Positions 34,839 to 46,330 of a stretch of 64,000 bases of DNA are shown in pieces. Numbering within the stretch: the stretch's first letter is position 1; each line of letters opens with the position of its first letter. The DNA comes from Chelonoidis abingdonii (Eukaryota; Chordata; Testudines; Testudinidae): NCBI RefSeq assembly GCF_003597395.2, contig NC_133773.1, positions 69,202,100 through 69,266,099 on the forward strand. Reading direction: 5' to 3'. The translations under genes and the position numbers were made by a program. The notes beneath the pieces are model-generated. The model worked only from the letters and a program-made list of their open reading frames with translations. It was not told the origin of the DNA and searched no databases.

Positions 34839-37117
34839 CTCCTACACTTTCTTATAGTTATTAATATGCTGAAGCATGTGCACATGGCTATTTTGATTGT
34901 ACTACTGCATACTTTTGTGGACTGCAATAAAAACACCAGAGAGTCACACTTCAGCTGCTTTAGTTCGTATATTTATTACACAATGTTAAGGTTGCAAAGT
35001 CAAGCACTCAAAAGTTAGCAAATGCCAGAATTAAGATCACCTGTGCTACCTTAATTTGGCCCCTCTTGTGTGCATGAATAATGATACAGTCTTTATTTCC
35101 ATGATCACATACTATTCTTCCAAAGGACCTCTGCCTCATTCAGTACACAGGATAGACAGTGCTCTGTTAAGTGAGCAGCTATTCAATATTTTGTTTTCAC
35201 TTTGCCATTCAAAGTTAGTCCCAGGTCTTATTTACTGCATGCTATTCAAACCCTGTTCTCAAGGCAGAATTATTAGTTTCCGTATGGGATTTTCTATGGC
35301 ATTCATCACTGAGGAGAGGTGCTGTGTGCTTCACAAACACTGAATTTATTTTTGCACCATCTTTATTGGGTATGAGGATGTTGTTATCCACATTTTACAG
35401 ACAGGGAATTGAGGCACAGAGAAATTAATATCAGAAGAATCCACTAATTTAGGGTGCCTAATTTGAGACACCCGGGACCAGAGTTTTCAGAGTACTTAGT
35501 AATATATAGGATTTTTCAAAATATTTAGTATTATATAGCTCTTTCCATGTTCAAAGCATATGTGCATCAATATGCAAACTACATCTCATATACTGCGTTT
35601 TGTTTTCCTATGAAGACTACCATAAATGAGCTATGGCACAGCAATGTGTTTGTTTATTTTATGATAGATTGCATAAATATGTAAATAATTCTGTCTCCAT
35701 AGCAAAAAGATATGTGAAAATGCTCAAGAATCATCACAATAATGCAAAATTCACGACAACTTGTTTGGCATAAATGTTAAAGCCAATTCCACGGAAATAG
35801 TTTCTGAATACAGATGGCAAATACTTGAAAAGAAAGGTTTTTCAGTGCAGAAGCTTAAAAAACAAGGGAGTTCCCTATGTTATACTTTGATTAACTATAT
35901 TATACAAATGTTGCTTCCCAATCAGCCACTCAGCCTTCCTGAATCATCCTAATTTTGATGCACTGTTTTTACAGATAAGTAATTTGTATAATAAGATTCC
36001 AGGGTTGTTATTTTCTGTGTCACTCTGAAGCCTACAATGTCTGTTGTGTTGGTGTAAAAAAGTGGAAACAGCTACAAGCATGCCTGGAAGCTTATTGTGT
36101 TTTGAATATCACCAGTTTCAAATCATAACTGGCATTCGTGATCTGTTACTATCCCATTTTTTTGAGTTCTCAGACATTTTGACATCATGAATTACACCCA
36201 TATGACAGCATGGGCACTCAGCTATGGTAAAATATGTATGCCATGCCAAGAGTCCTACTATTGTAATATCAGAGGTAACTCAACCAGTCACCATCCTGAC
36301 TCCACAGCTTATTTGCATACAACGATTTCATTGAGGGAAACTGCACAGAGACTTGGCCCAATTACCATATCCATTCAGCTACCAATAAATGAAATTATAA
36401 ATAATAAATAATAATTTGTGAGGAAGCCTTTCATGTACTCTCTTTTCTGCTTTGCATTGCACTGCTGAAGTGTTTTCTGAGGTTTTTCTTTGCTTTGATC
36501 AGTACAATGGATAGAAGCAAACAGGAAGGAACTTATTTAAGTCTTATGACAAACCTGTACAATATGGCAGGTAAATGCTATTATATTCACTTTCAATTTG
36601 GTAAAGTGAGGCAGGGAGAGCTGAAGAATATGCCCTTGGCTACACTGTGAGTCAGTGAAAGAGCTGAGGTTATTAGAACCCAGCAGTTTGCAATTTCTGT
36701 TCCCCATTCACTGGCCTTTAGATCACACTTCCTCACATTTTCCCATCTTGGGGTGTCATAAATGCAAATCTGAGAACTGTGAGAAATCCTAGGTAAATGG
36801 TGTGCAGTTTTGTTTTCCTCCTGATGAACATGTCCTTAGAACAAAGGTGTTCTCTCTCAAAACAGAAAAGACATAAGACAGAGAATTTGTATAGTAAATG
36901 AAATGTGTGAAATGAGTGAAATTTGTGCTAAAGAGTAAAAAGCTTTCCTTTCCTTTCCTCTTATCTGCACCACATGAGGCAACATGCTTAAACATATCAT
37001 GGTTACCATAGATGTTAAAGACATACAAAATTTGGCTTGGGTCAGTGAATGTGACCCTAGTCTGAAAAGTGACTTGAAACATGCACTTCCCTGTTTATCA
37101 TCTTTATTTGCCTATTA
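34839..37117. other. Non-coding stretch with old MIR-like fragments
   Basis: Near 35385-35425 the text 'cattttacagacagggaattgaggcacagaga' (in parts) matches the MIR core. A second MIR-like piece at about 36595-36735 has 'gtgagtcagtgaaagagctgaggttattagaaccca'-type wording. Everything else is AT-rich with no recognisable gene. Confidence 0.45.
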
Positions 37118-37308
37118 CACCTCTACCCTGATATAACGCTGTCCTCGGGAGCCAAAAAATCTTACCACGTTATAGGTGAAACTGTGTTATATTTAACTTG
37201 CTTTGATCCGCCAGAGCGTGCATCCCCTCCCCCCCTCCCGAGTGCTGCTTTGCCATGTTATATCCGAATTTGTGTTATATTGGGTCGCGTTGTATTGGGG
37301 TAGAGGTG
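37118..37308. mobile_element. Tc1/mariner-type MITE (191 bp)
   Basis: cacctctaccctgatataac at the left and gttgtattggggtagaggtg at the right form inverted repeats of about 22 bp with a few mismatches, flanked by TA on both sides (37116-37117, 37309-37310). The centre is non-coding and moderately GC-rich. TA target duplication and size fit a mariner-derived MITE. Confidence 0.8.
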
Positions 37309-37310
37309 TA

Positions 37311-39434
37311 TTTAAGTAAAACATTTTTTTTCCTAACTGGCAGCCCTGGAAACTTAGCCTGGCCTCTTAGAATTGTTCTGCTGAACCCTATTTTGGGTTC
37401 AAGTTTTAAATAGTTCAAAGAGAATGAAAAGAAGAACAATGATCCTTTTAACCTATAGATACCTCTGAAGCATATCTCCTCAACTTATGGATAATACCTC
37501 TACCAAATACCAAGCTCCTATCATTTACCACTGATGTGCCAAAGCTGTTCAATATTTTTACACAGTTAGAAAAGTGTTTTATTTGTGTTATTTTTCCCCA
37601 CTGTTTTCATTCTGAAAAATAATTGAACTGTTTTGGCTCAAACGTAAAAGAAAATTCAGACTGAGGACAAAACTTGCCAAATTCTATCAAGAAAGCTAAA
37701 AGACTGAAAAGATATATGCAACTAAAAATGCCATCTTAGAATTCAGCTTCATCATGCTGGGAAGATCATCAATATATTCAGTCACAAAAATCCTGATTTT
37801 GAAGTGAGCACCTCTATACCAGGTTTGAGACAGGGACAATATTTAATTGCCAAGTTATAAACCTCTGAAAGCTGTTTGAAAGGAAAACTTTGACAGACTT
37901 TTCATTGCAGCAATGTTAGTGTGTGCTCCTGCACTGTGCAAGTTATCTGGGAACGAACAAGAGGAGGAAAAAATCATTTTATCCTGAGGCTGCCATTAGA
38001 AAGTAAATAATCTATGTGCAGTAATTTTTTTTATAATTCCATCATTCAGATTTTAACAAAGTAAAATATGAGAAGTGATAAATGTTGTTGCATTGTATAT
38101 GTCTAGAATATTATTTAATTTAGGGCTGATAAATCTCCGTCTTTCTTTTGCAGACACAGAAATGCATTCTCACCAGCTTACTACATGAAAGGGAGCACTA
38201 AATGAAGCAAGACATAAAATGCTGGCTATAATTAGATGGGATAGCTGCAACAGAAAACGGAATGGCTGATATTAGAAGACTTCAATGTATCCACAAGTAC
38301 AGTAACACTAGGCTGTCCCTTCCTGGGATTGACAGACCTTGGTATAGTTCAACTTTTTCAATATGAAAAAAATGAAAATTCCATCACTGCTAAATCGTCC
38401 TTTAAAATTGATTACATGCTTGGAAAGTTGTTCACACTTAGTGTTTCCAATGTACTGGTAGTCATCTGTATTCCTCACAACAAGTAGCCTAGAATAGGAT
38501 AATGGCTATGATTGCCAGCTTCCAATGTTCAAGAATAATAGAAGGTTGTACTCTGATATTATGTTGTCCAATAGCTGTCACAGTGGAAAAACATTTGTCT
38601 TGGAGGGTGGCCAGGTGGAAATCACACTTACACTGGAGGTTGCACAGAAATATTCAAGATTGAATAAGGACAATGTAAGGAGACAATGTAAGGAGACAAG
38701 CCACAAATCTGGGAGGAGATCCACTGCAAGTGCATCTTTCAATTTCTGCTGTTACTTAAAATGGAAAATATTGTGAAGTGCTTTGCAGTGTGAGATAGTC
38801 TCAGCACATAGCACTTAGCCAAATGGGGCATTTGGCTATGACTGTGACCGCTTCCCTGTAACTATTGTCATGGAATAATTGTCATGATTTCTAAAAACAA
38901 ATTCATCTCTACTGTATGTCCATTTAAGTTAAGGTTAAATTCGACCCTTTGATGCTTTGCACAAAAGACTGTTTGTTTTACCTGGCCTTGCTAGACCAAG
39001 TTAAAAAAAATATTTTGAAATTCTTTGACAAAAACAGGGAAATTGTTTTTTCACAAATGTTTTCCTCAAAAAAAAAAATCCCATTTTTTTACTGGCTCTA
39101 ATCCTTATTAGCTAAGTATTTTCAGTGCACATTATTTCTGGGGACTAACAAATTGATTTGACAAATGATTGAAGGCTGTGCTGAAAACTCAAATCAGACA
39201 TATTTTGAAGGGTCAAAAAGGCTTACATGATAATTATGCTTCCAGTCACACTATATTCTAAGGGTACACTGATAGTTTATAAAGTGTTACTATATGACTA
39301 ATTGGTGTTACGTTATGGTCATGAGGAATATGTGTTAGAGATGATTATAAGCATATCAGTGGAAGAGGCTATAGATGTTATAAGCCATTGTAAACAACCT
39401 AGTGACCTGTTGAATCACGATTATAGATAATACT
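37311..39434. other. Non-coding stretch
   Basis: AT-rich, with 'ttcacaaatgttttcctcaaaa'-type low-complexity text near 39000-39095 that recurs elsewhere (18790, 47850, 50590, 53060). No supported gene. A pyrimidine tract plus CAG at 38152 is treated under rejected items. Confidence 0.35.
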
Positions 39435-39512
39435 AGACCTGCCTCAGTGCAGGAGACTGGACTAAATGACCTATCAGCCCCTTCCAGTCCTATATTTCTA
39501 TAATTTCTATTT
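39435..39512 (+). mobile_element. CR1 LINE 3'-end fragment
   Basis: 'ctgcctcagtgcaggagactggactaaatgacc' (in parts) followed by 'ccccttccagtcctatatttctataatttcta' is the CR1 3' terminus with its short terminal tandem motif. It is in plus orientation, opposite to the other CR1 pieces here, and has no coding part. Confidence 0.75.
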
Positions 39513-40985
39513 TTTACCATTTATTAAGAAATCTATTCATCATTTATTAATCCTTTATAAGGATTCAAAATGTACCCTGAAAATAAAATGTGACCATTTT
39601 TCCATATTGCATTCCACCTCTGCATTTTCTGGTTTTGTAGAGAACCAGAATTGGAAATGCCAAAACTGCCATGAGAAAGACTCTCAAGATTCGTGGCTCA
39701 GTTCTGCCAACCCAAGAAGTTCAGATTTTTTAGATAAATGACTAAAACTTAGGGAGCTTATTCTTTAAGCCAAACCTTTAAAGATTCTTCTTTCATTAAC
39801 TTTCATGTCTCTTTTACTCGTCCTTAGATTTTTACACTGATTCCTCAATAAAAGTCATTGCTTCAACTAAATCTACCTTCAGGTTTTGCAATGCATTAGG
39901 AGAATGCATTCTTCTCCTATAAACATAAGCTTTCGAACACACCACAGTTTCTAAGCAGCTTATGGAAGTCAGACTCACAGAGATACATAATACTGTCTGA
40001 GAGACCATACCACTAGCCACAGAATGAACAATAAGACACCCTCGGCTGCTCATTAATTCAATGGGAACATGAGGGGGTTTCCCACCATTTCACTGAAGGA
40101 CTGCAACACTATTTTCTGATATATACTGTTATTGTGTGCTTAGAAGAGAAGATAATCCTTTTTTTATTAGGGTTAGTGATAACAGAATCCATTGAAAATT
40201 ACAAGCTGTGAACGCTATTACACTGGAATGACCATGTAACAATTTAATCCTTTTCAGCTCTGCCGGTTGTGTATCACCACATTACTCTGTCTGTACTTCT
40301 TTAAAGGGCAGTTTCATTGAAAAAAAGCACTGTGGGACTTTTGGGGAGAGAAGACGTGATACAAGGCAAGCTATTAATATTTTTAAAACCACATGCAGGG
40401 CTTGCTTCTGATCTCACTGAAGTCAGTGGGGTTTTGGCAGACTTCAATGGGACTGGAATGAGGCCCATAGCAAGTAGATAGTGAGAAGGGAAAAATCTAT
40501 TGCTGCTATCAGAGGTTGAAAATTTGCTTTAAATTCAAACTCTGAGCTCTTGTGGCAAAAAATCCCACATTTTAATCAAGTGTCCATAAATTCAGTAAAT
40601 GAAGAGCTATATTGCTGAACTCTCAAAACCAATGTCTTTAACAAGACTATCCTTTAAAACATAAGACAAATTAGAGGAAGGAGGACAATCATTTGCTTAA
40701 AGAACAGACCTGGGAGTAAAGAAATCTAGGTTTCTAGTGCTTCCTCAGAGCACTTATGTGACCTTCAAATGGTCACTTATGCCCTCCATGACGTTCTGGG
40801 ATGCAATCCAGACCAGTGTAGCTCCCAACCAGGGCTCCTCACAAACAGACAAAGCATGTAGGTCAGATCCTGAGTGTCTGTGCATAGCTGCAGCCTGCCA
40901 GCACACTCCAGTCACACTCTGGATTCCACCAGCCATGGTTACCACTTGCAGAGTGCCTTAATACACTCCGAATCCCAAAATTTCC
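39513..40985. other. Non-coding stretch
   Basis: Old amniote repeat wording such as 'tcactgaagtcagtggggtttt' (in parts) near 40415-40440; no gene, exon or RNA recognised. Confidence 0.3.
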
Positions 40986-42225
40986 CCCAAAATGTGTATT
41001 CTGCACTGTCCAGCCCTCTGGGACAGTTCCTCAGATTTGTCACCTAAAAAGATTGACTCAGATTTGGGAATCTCCCTCACATCCTCAGCCAGGAAGACTG
41101 ATGCAAATAGTTCATTTAGTTTCTCTGCTTTTTCTTGAGTGCTCCTTTAGCATCTCGATCATCCAGTGACCCCACTGATTTTTTAGGCTTCCTGTTTCTG
41201 ATGTACTTAAAAAATTTCGCTGTTACTTTTTGAGTCTTTGGCTAGCTGTTCTTCACATTCTTTTTTGGCCCTCCTAATTACATTTTTACACTTCACTTGC
41301 CAGATTTTATGCTCCTTTCTATTTTCCTCAATAGGATTTAACTTTTCAAAGGATGCCTTTTGGCCTCCAATTGTTGTTTTTTTTTTTGCATTATTGTTTA
41401 ACAAGGGTGGCACTTTTTTGGTTCTTTTACTATGTTTTTTAATGTAGGGTATACATTTAAATTGAGCCTCTATTATGTTGTCTTTAAGAAGTTTCCATGC
41501 AGCTTGCAGCACTGTACCTTTTAATTTCTGTTTAATGAACATCCTCATTTTTGTGTAGTTCCCCTTTCTGAAATTAAATGCTATCATGGTGGCCTGCTCT
41601 GGTGTTTTCCTCCTACAGGGATGTTAATTTTTATTATATTGTGATCACTATTACTAAGTGGTTCAAATATCTTCACCTCTTGGACCAGGTCCTGTTCTCC
41701 ACTTAAGACTAAATCAAGAATTGTCTCTCCTCTGGTGGGTTCCAGGACTAGCTGTTCCAAGAAGCAGTCATTTAAGGTATCAAGAAACTTTATCTTGGCA
41801 TTCCATCCTGAAGTGGCACGTACCCCGTCAATATGGAGATAGTTGAAATCCCTTATTAATAATACTTTTTTTATATTTATAGCCTCTCTAATCTCCCTGA
41901 ACATTTCACAGTCACTATCACTATCCTGGTCAGGTGGTCGGTAATATATCCCTACTGCTATATTCTTATTATTCAAGCATGGAATTACTATCCATAGAGA
42001 TTCTGTGGTACAGTTTGGTTCATTTAAGATTTTTACTTCATTTGACTCTACGCTTCCTTTTACATACAGTGCCACTCCTCCACCAGTATGACTTATTCTG
42101 TCCTTCTGATATATTCTGTACCCTGGTATTACTGTGTCCCATTGATTATCCTCATTCCACCAAGTTTCTGTGATGCCTATTACATCAATATTCTCATTTA
42201 ATATGGGGATTTAGTTCTGGAGGGT
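40986..42225 (-). mobile_element. CR1 LINE fragment, ORF2 endonuclease region
   Basis: A minus-strand piece of a CR1 non-LTR retrotransposon. It carries the C-terminal half of the apurinic-type endonuclease and the following linker, but no reverse transcriptase and no 3' end, so it is an internal fragment. It directly adjoins the PLE at 42255 with about 30 bp of other sequence between them. Confidence 0.85.
41207..42190 (-). pseudogene. CR1 ORF2, endonuclease part (partial)
   Basis: Apurinic/apyrimidinic-type endonuclease that nicks the target to prime reverse transcription. Reading from 42190 downwards the translation contains DVIGITETWWNE, GYRIYQKDR, GGGVALYVK, then an open frame of 163 codons (42075-41584) with IAVGIYYRPPDQ, VLLIRDFNYLHID (family DFN motif; the usual Gly reads Arg) and LSNSDHNIIKINI (terminal SDH motif). 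A second frame (41587-41207) continues into the basic linker with KKECEEQLAKDSK. One frameshift near 41585 separates them. RT is absent, so the piece is a truncated copy. Confidence 0.85.
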
Positions 42226-42259
42226 CTTGTTTTGTCATAAACAGATAGCTAAGGATTAA

Positions 42260-42400
42260 TTATTAGAGGTGTAGCCATGTTAGCCTGGATCTGTAAAAGC
42301 AGCAGAGAATCCTGTGGCACCTTATAGACTAACAGACGTTTTGGAGCGTGAGCTTTCGTGGGTGAATACCCACTTCGTCAGACGCAGGTAGTGGAAATTT
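42260..42400 (-). repeat. PLE 3' terminal region with stem-loop
   Basis: Contains gtgggtgaatacccac, a perfect 6-bp-arm stem, next to agctttcg, then ggcaccttatagactaac and the end sequence gtagccatgttagcctgg. The same end appears at 44790-44872 (inverted) and, as a scrap, at 14793-14828. Conservation over copies suggests the RT's recognition or priming end; that role is inference. Confidence 0.7.
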
Positions 42401-42457
42401 CCAGGGGCAGGTATATATATGCTAGCAAGCAAGCTAGAGATAACGAGGTTAGTTCAA

Positions 42458-44605
42458 TCAGGGAGGATGAGGCCCTGTTCTAGCAGTAGAGGTGTGAAAA
42501 CCAAGGGAGGAGAAACTGGTTCTGTAATTGGCAAGCCATTCACAGTCTTTGTTTAGTCCAGAGCTGATGGTGTCAAATTTGCAGATGAACTGAAGCTCAG
42601 CAGTTTCTCTTTGAAGTCTGGTCCTGAAGTTTTTTTGCTGCAGGATGGCCACCTTAAGGTCTGCTATAGTGTGGCCAGGGAGGTTGAAGTGCTCTCCTAC
42701 AGGTTTTTGTATATTGCCATTCCTGATATCTGATTTGTGTCCATTTATCCTTTTCCGTAGTGACTGTCCAGTTTGGCCGATGTACATAGCAGAGGGGCAT
42801 TGCTGGCATATGATGGCGTATATTACATTGGTGGACGTGCAGGTGAATGAACCAGTGATGGTGTGGCTGATCTGGTTAGGTCCTGTGATGGTGTCGCTGG
42901 TGTAGATATGTGGGCAGAGTTGGCATCGAGGTTTGTTGCATGGATTGGTTCCTGAGCTAGAGTTACTATGGTACGGTGTGCAGTTGCTGGTGAGAATACG
43001 TTTCAGGTTGGCAGGTTGTCTGTGGGCAAGGATTGGCCTGCCACCCAAGACCTGTGAAAGTTTGGGATCATTGTCCAGGATGGGTTGTAGATCCCTGATG
43101 ATGCGTTGGAGGGGTTTTAGCTGGGGGCTGTATGTGATGGCCAGTGGAGTCCTGTTGGTTTCTTTCTTGGGTTTGTCTTGCAGTAGGAGGCTTCTGGGTA
43201 CACGTCTGGCTCTGTTGATCTGTTTCCTAATTTCCTCGTGCGGGTATTGTAGTTTTGAGAATGCTTGGTGGAGATTTTGTAGGTGTTGGTCTCTGTCTGA
43301 GGGGTTAGAGCAGATGCGGTTGTACCTCAGTGCTTGGCTGTAGACAATGGATCGTGTGATGTGCCCGGGATGGAAGCTGGAGGCATGAAGGTAGGCATAG
43401 CGGTCGGTAGGTTTTCGATATAGGGTGGTGTTAATGTGACCATCACTTATTTGCACCGTGGTGTCTAGAAAGTGGACCTCCCGTGTAGATTGGTCCAGGC
43501 TGAGGTTGATGGTGGGGTGGAAGTTGTTGAAATCGTGGTGGAATTTTTCTAGAGTCTCCTTCCCATGGGTCCAGATGATGAAGATGTCATCAATGTAGCG
43601 TAGGTAGAGAAGGGGCGTGAGTGGACGAGAGCTGAGGAAGCGTTGTTCCAGGTCAGCCATAAAAATATTGGCGTATTGTGGGGCCATGCGGGTGCCCATA
43701 GCAGTGCCACTGATCTGGAGATATATATTGTCATCAAACTTGAAATAGTTGTGTGTGAGTATAAAGGCACAGAGCTCAGCAGCCAGTTGTGCTGTGGCAT
43801 CATCAGGGATACTGTTCCTAACAGCTTGTATTCCATCTGTGTGTGGGATGTTTGTGTAGAGAGCCTCTACATCCATGGTGGCTAGGATGGTGTTTTCTGG
43901 GAGGTGACCAATGCATTGTAGTTTCCTCAGGAAATCAGTGGTGTCACGGAGATAGCTGGGAGTGCTGGTGGCATAGGGTCTGAGTAGAGAGTCCACATAT
44001 CCAGACAGTCCTTCAGTGAGAGTGCCAATGCCCGAGATGATGGGGCGTCCAGGATTTCCGGGTTTGTGGATCTTGGGTAGTAGATAGAATAACCCTGGTC
44101 GTGGCTCTAAGGGTATGCTAATTTGTTCCGGTGTTAGTGTAGGGAGTGTCCTGAGTAGATGGTGCAGTTTCTTAGTGTATTCCTCAGTGGGATCTGAGGG
44201 AAGTGGCCTGTAGAATTTGGTATTGGAGAGTTGTCTGGCGGCCTCCTTTTGGTAGTCAGACCTGTTCATGATGACAACAGCACCTCCTTTATCAGCCTCT
44301 TTGATGATAATGTCAGGGTAGTTTCTGAGGCTGTGGATGGCATTGCGTTCTGCACGACTTAGGTTATGAGGCAAGTGATGTTGTTTTTCCATGATTTCTG
44401 CCTGTGCACGCGGGCGGAAGCATTCAATGTATAGTTCCAGACTGTCATTTCGACCCTCAGGAGGAGTCCATGTGGAGTTCTTCTTCTCGTGCTGTTGGTA
44501 GGAGGGTACCTGTGTATCAGTGCACTGTTCAGTGTAGTCCTGCAAGTATTCTTTGAGTCGGAGATGGCAAAAGTAGGCTTCCAGATAGCCACAGAACTGT
44601 ATCAT
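42458..44605 (-). CDS. Penelope-type reverse transcriptase with GIY-YIG endonuclease, 715 aa
   Basis: A single open frame copying element RNA into the genome: RT plus a nicking endonuclease. Visible motifs: DKGGAVV (105-111), LPKIHKP (176-182), RPII (187-190), MDVEALYTNIP (244-254, catalytic Asp), GTAMGTRMAPQYANIFM (300-316), RYIDDIF (336-342, Asp pair), HFLDTTV (378-384) and YRKPTDR (396-402). A Cys-rich linker (C556, C561, C564, C589) precedes the GIY-YIG domain: VIYAI (594-598, Gly replaced by Val), MYIGQTGQSLRKRINGHKSD (607-626) and GEHFNLPGH (637-645). There are no stops or frameshifts. The start shown is the first ATG, but the inverted junction lies right there, so the native N-terminus is probably lost and the ORF is likely 5'-truncated. 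Sequence quality is far better than in neighbouring repeats, implying recent insertion. Confidence 0.93.
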   Translation of the reverse strand: MIQFCGYLEAYFCHLRLKEYLQDYTEQCTDTQVPSYQQHEKKNSTWTPPEGRNDSLELYIECFRPRAQAEIMEKQHHLPHNLSRAERNAIHSLRNYPDIIIKEADKGGAVVIMNRSDYQKEAARQLSNTKFYRPLPSDPTEEYTKKLHHLLRTLPTLTPEQISIPLEPRPGLFYLLPKIHKPGNPGRPIISGIGTLTEGLSGYVDSLLRPYATSTPSYLRDTTDFLRKLQCIGHLPENTILATMDVEALYTNIPHTDGIQAVRNSIPDDATAQLAAELCAFILTHNYFKFDDNIYLQISGTAMGTRMAPQYANIFMADLEQRFLSSRPLTPLLYLRYIDDIFIIWTHGKETLEKFHHDFNNFHPTINLSLDQSTREVHFLDTTVQISDGHINTTLYRKPTDRYAYLHASSFHPGHITRSIVYSQALRYNRICSNPSDRDQHLQNLHQAFSKLQYPHEEIRKQINRARRVPRSLLLQDKPKKETNRTPLAITYSPQLKPLQRIIRDLQPILDNDPKLSQVLGGRPILAHRQPANLKRILTSNCTPYHSNSSSGTNPCNKPRCQLCPHIYTSDTITGPNQISHTITGSFTCTSTNVIYAIICQQCPSAMYIGQTGQSLRKRINGHKSDIRNGNIQKPVGEHFNLPGHTIADLKVAILQQKNFRTRLQRETAELQFICKFDTISSGLNKDCEWLANYRTSFSSLGFHTSTARTGPHPP

Positions 44606-44722
44606 GTTGGTGGGCGATCTGGAAGCCTACTTCCAGATCGCCCACCAACATGAGCCTACAAGCCACCTACTTGTAGGCTTCCAGATTGTTGGTGGGCGAT
44701 CTGGAAGCCTACAAGTAGGCTT
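44602..44722. repeat. Hairpin-rich head-to-head junction of the PLE
   Basis: 44603-44624 and 44631-44652 are perfect 22-bp inverted arms with a 6-bp spacer. The motif ggcttccagat / atctggaagcc then recurs in both orientations three more times up to 44722, with cctacaa / ttgtagg arms. The pattern looks like repeated template switching at the 5' end of the reverse-transcribed copy. Confidence 0.8.
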
Positions 44723-44879
44723 GCCTCATAACCTAAGTCGTGCAGAACGCAATGCCATCCACAGGCTCAGAAACTACCCTGACATACTCCAAAACGTCTG
44801 TTAGTCTATAAGGTCCCACAGGATTCTCTGCTGCTTTTACAGATCCAGACTAACATGGCTACCCCTCTGATACTATCTC

Positions 44880-45815
44880 CTTATTGTGTCAAAATCTGTG
44901 CACATATGGCACCTCTGTCTTCCCTTGCCTGCTGGGAACTGGGACCAATGTACACATGAGGGGGATCTGGCAGACTTGTCCTGAGTCCACTAGGAACAGG
45001 AGCATTCCCCTTTACCCTCACAAACATTATGAAGAGTGCAGTAGATGATTATACGAACAGCGTTTGCCATATTGGCATCCAGACAGTTTCACAGGCGGTG
45101 CTAAGGAGATTTCAGCCGAAAAAAAGGCACACTCCATGACCGTTCTGCAGTTACTGAGTTTGCAACTGAATTCCTTTTTTCCAGAGTTATTAATGTTGGG
45201 GTATTGTTTCATGAACCAAGCTAGGAGCTGGTACACAGGGTCCTCCAAAATAACAGTGGCACACTGTACTGAACAATATAGTTCCTGGGGAATGAAGTCA
45301 CTTCTTGCCCCTTCAAGTACAGTCCTGATCTCCTCAGCACCTTAACATCATGAACCTTTCCAGTGTTTCCCACATTGGTATTTATGTGTCTGCCTCTGTG
45401 GCCCACTAATCCTTGCAGAACAAGTGAATAGTAACCATTTTAGTTCATGTACTCAGTTGCCCTGGGTGCTGGACAAAGTGCTGGGATACCCATTGATGGC
45501 TCCTTCATGGTTCAAAAACCCCATTCTCTCAAATCAAGCTATTATTTCTGGAACTTTTCTTATGGCAACCATCCCTGGGGACATCACAGTGTTAATTCCC
45601 TCACAAACCTGCACAACCACAACCTGACAGCGGGACTTTCTAACCCCAGAGTGGTTTGCTACAGACCTATAGGTGTTGCTAGCTTCTACAGTACTATAGT
45701 CACCTGCTTCTGCACTGGTATAGCTTCCCAGAATTGAGTGCTCTGGCACTGGAGGTTTGTTTGACACAGCTCCATGAATGTCTGGTTTCTCATTTGGTAG
45801 TTCTGAAGCCACCAC
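44880..45815 (-). pseudogene. Transposase remnant of a second Harbinger lineage
   Basis: Minus-strand fragments in family order: VVVQVCEGINTVMSP and VRKVPEIIA-type text (45815-45534), then GFLNHEGAINGYP (first Asp position reads Asn), GHRGRHINTNVGNTGKVHDVKVLRRSGLY (in parts; second Asp in VHDV), then SNCRTVMECAFF (Glu) and finally LLHSSHNVCEGKGE toward 44990. These align with HARBI1-type transposases but differ clearly from the copy at 2537, e.g. TGKVHDVKVLRRSGLY against PGRVHDARQ. It is broken into several frames, and its catalytic first Asp is lost. The PLE inserted at or near its C-terminal end. Confidence 0.75.
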
Positions 45816-46330
45816 TGGTCACCACACCATGCTGGTTCTCCTGCACCAAAAGCAAGAATTGATCCAAGAGCATACCATGGTATAGTTAGGTGAATGCAGG
45901 TAATGATATGTCAGGAAGTTCTGCCCAAATTCCATCCAGTATCTTGCCAATTGCCTACTCTACTGGATAAACATTTGTCCCACAATAAGGAAGAGAAGCA
46001 GAACCACATTATCATCCCTCTGCTCCTTGCTTTCCACCCACTTTTGCAGGAAACCGCAGTGAAAGGAAACGTGATCAGGAAAGCCCACTGATGAATGTGT
46101 GAAGTCGGGAGACATTACCAACTTGACACAGCAAATTAGTTCCTAGAGTCTCCTCTTGTCGGCACAGAAACCTGGGATACCATCCCTGAAATGGCAGCAC
46201 TAACATTGCATCACAATGGTGGTGGCGACACAGGTATATGCATGTACACAGTGTTATACCAGTGTATAGCACAGCATATGTGGACATTCAGTGCGGGTAT
46301 GAGGAGCACACACAAGCATGTACATGTCCG
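45816..46330. other. Probable remainder of the second Harbinger copy
   Basis: Upstream, on the - strand, of the transposase remnant; expected to hold its N-terminal part and leader, but I can support no motif. Terminal inverted repeats were not found. Confidence 0.3.

Larger units (their letters stand above)
42255..44872 (-). mobile_element. Penelope-like retroelement (PLE), intact ORF, head-to-head with an inverted partial copy
   Basis: The main body reads on -: ORF 44605-42458, then a 3' region to about 42255 with agctttcgtgggtgaatacc and ggcaccttatagactaac. To the right, on +, an inverted partial copy follows: a hairpin-rich junction (44603-44722), about 65 bp matching codons 79-99 of the ORF (about 44723-44787), then a jump to the same 3' terminus (44790-44872). 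Both outer ends are therefore PLE 3' ends. The flanks are CR1 on the left and a Harbinger transposase remnant on the right. I could not find a convincing target duplication. Confidence 0.85.

Noticed and set aside
38152..38208. Pyrimidine tract plus CAG followed by a short frame (HRNAFSPAYYMKGSTK then stop)
   Set aside because: Too short, no polyadenylation signal or conservation evidence; acceptor-like sites are frequent by chance.
42933..43343. 136-codon frame on + across the PLE
   Set aside because: Antisense shadow of the real PLE ORF on the minus strand.
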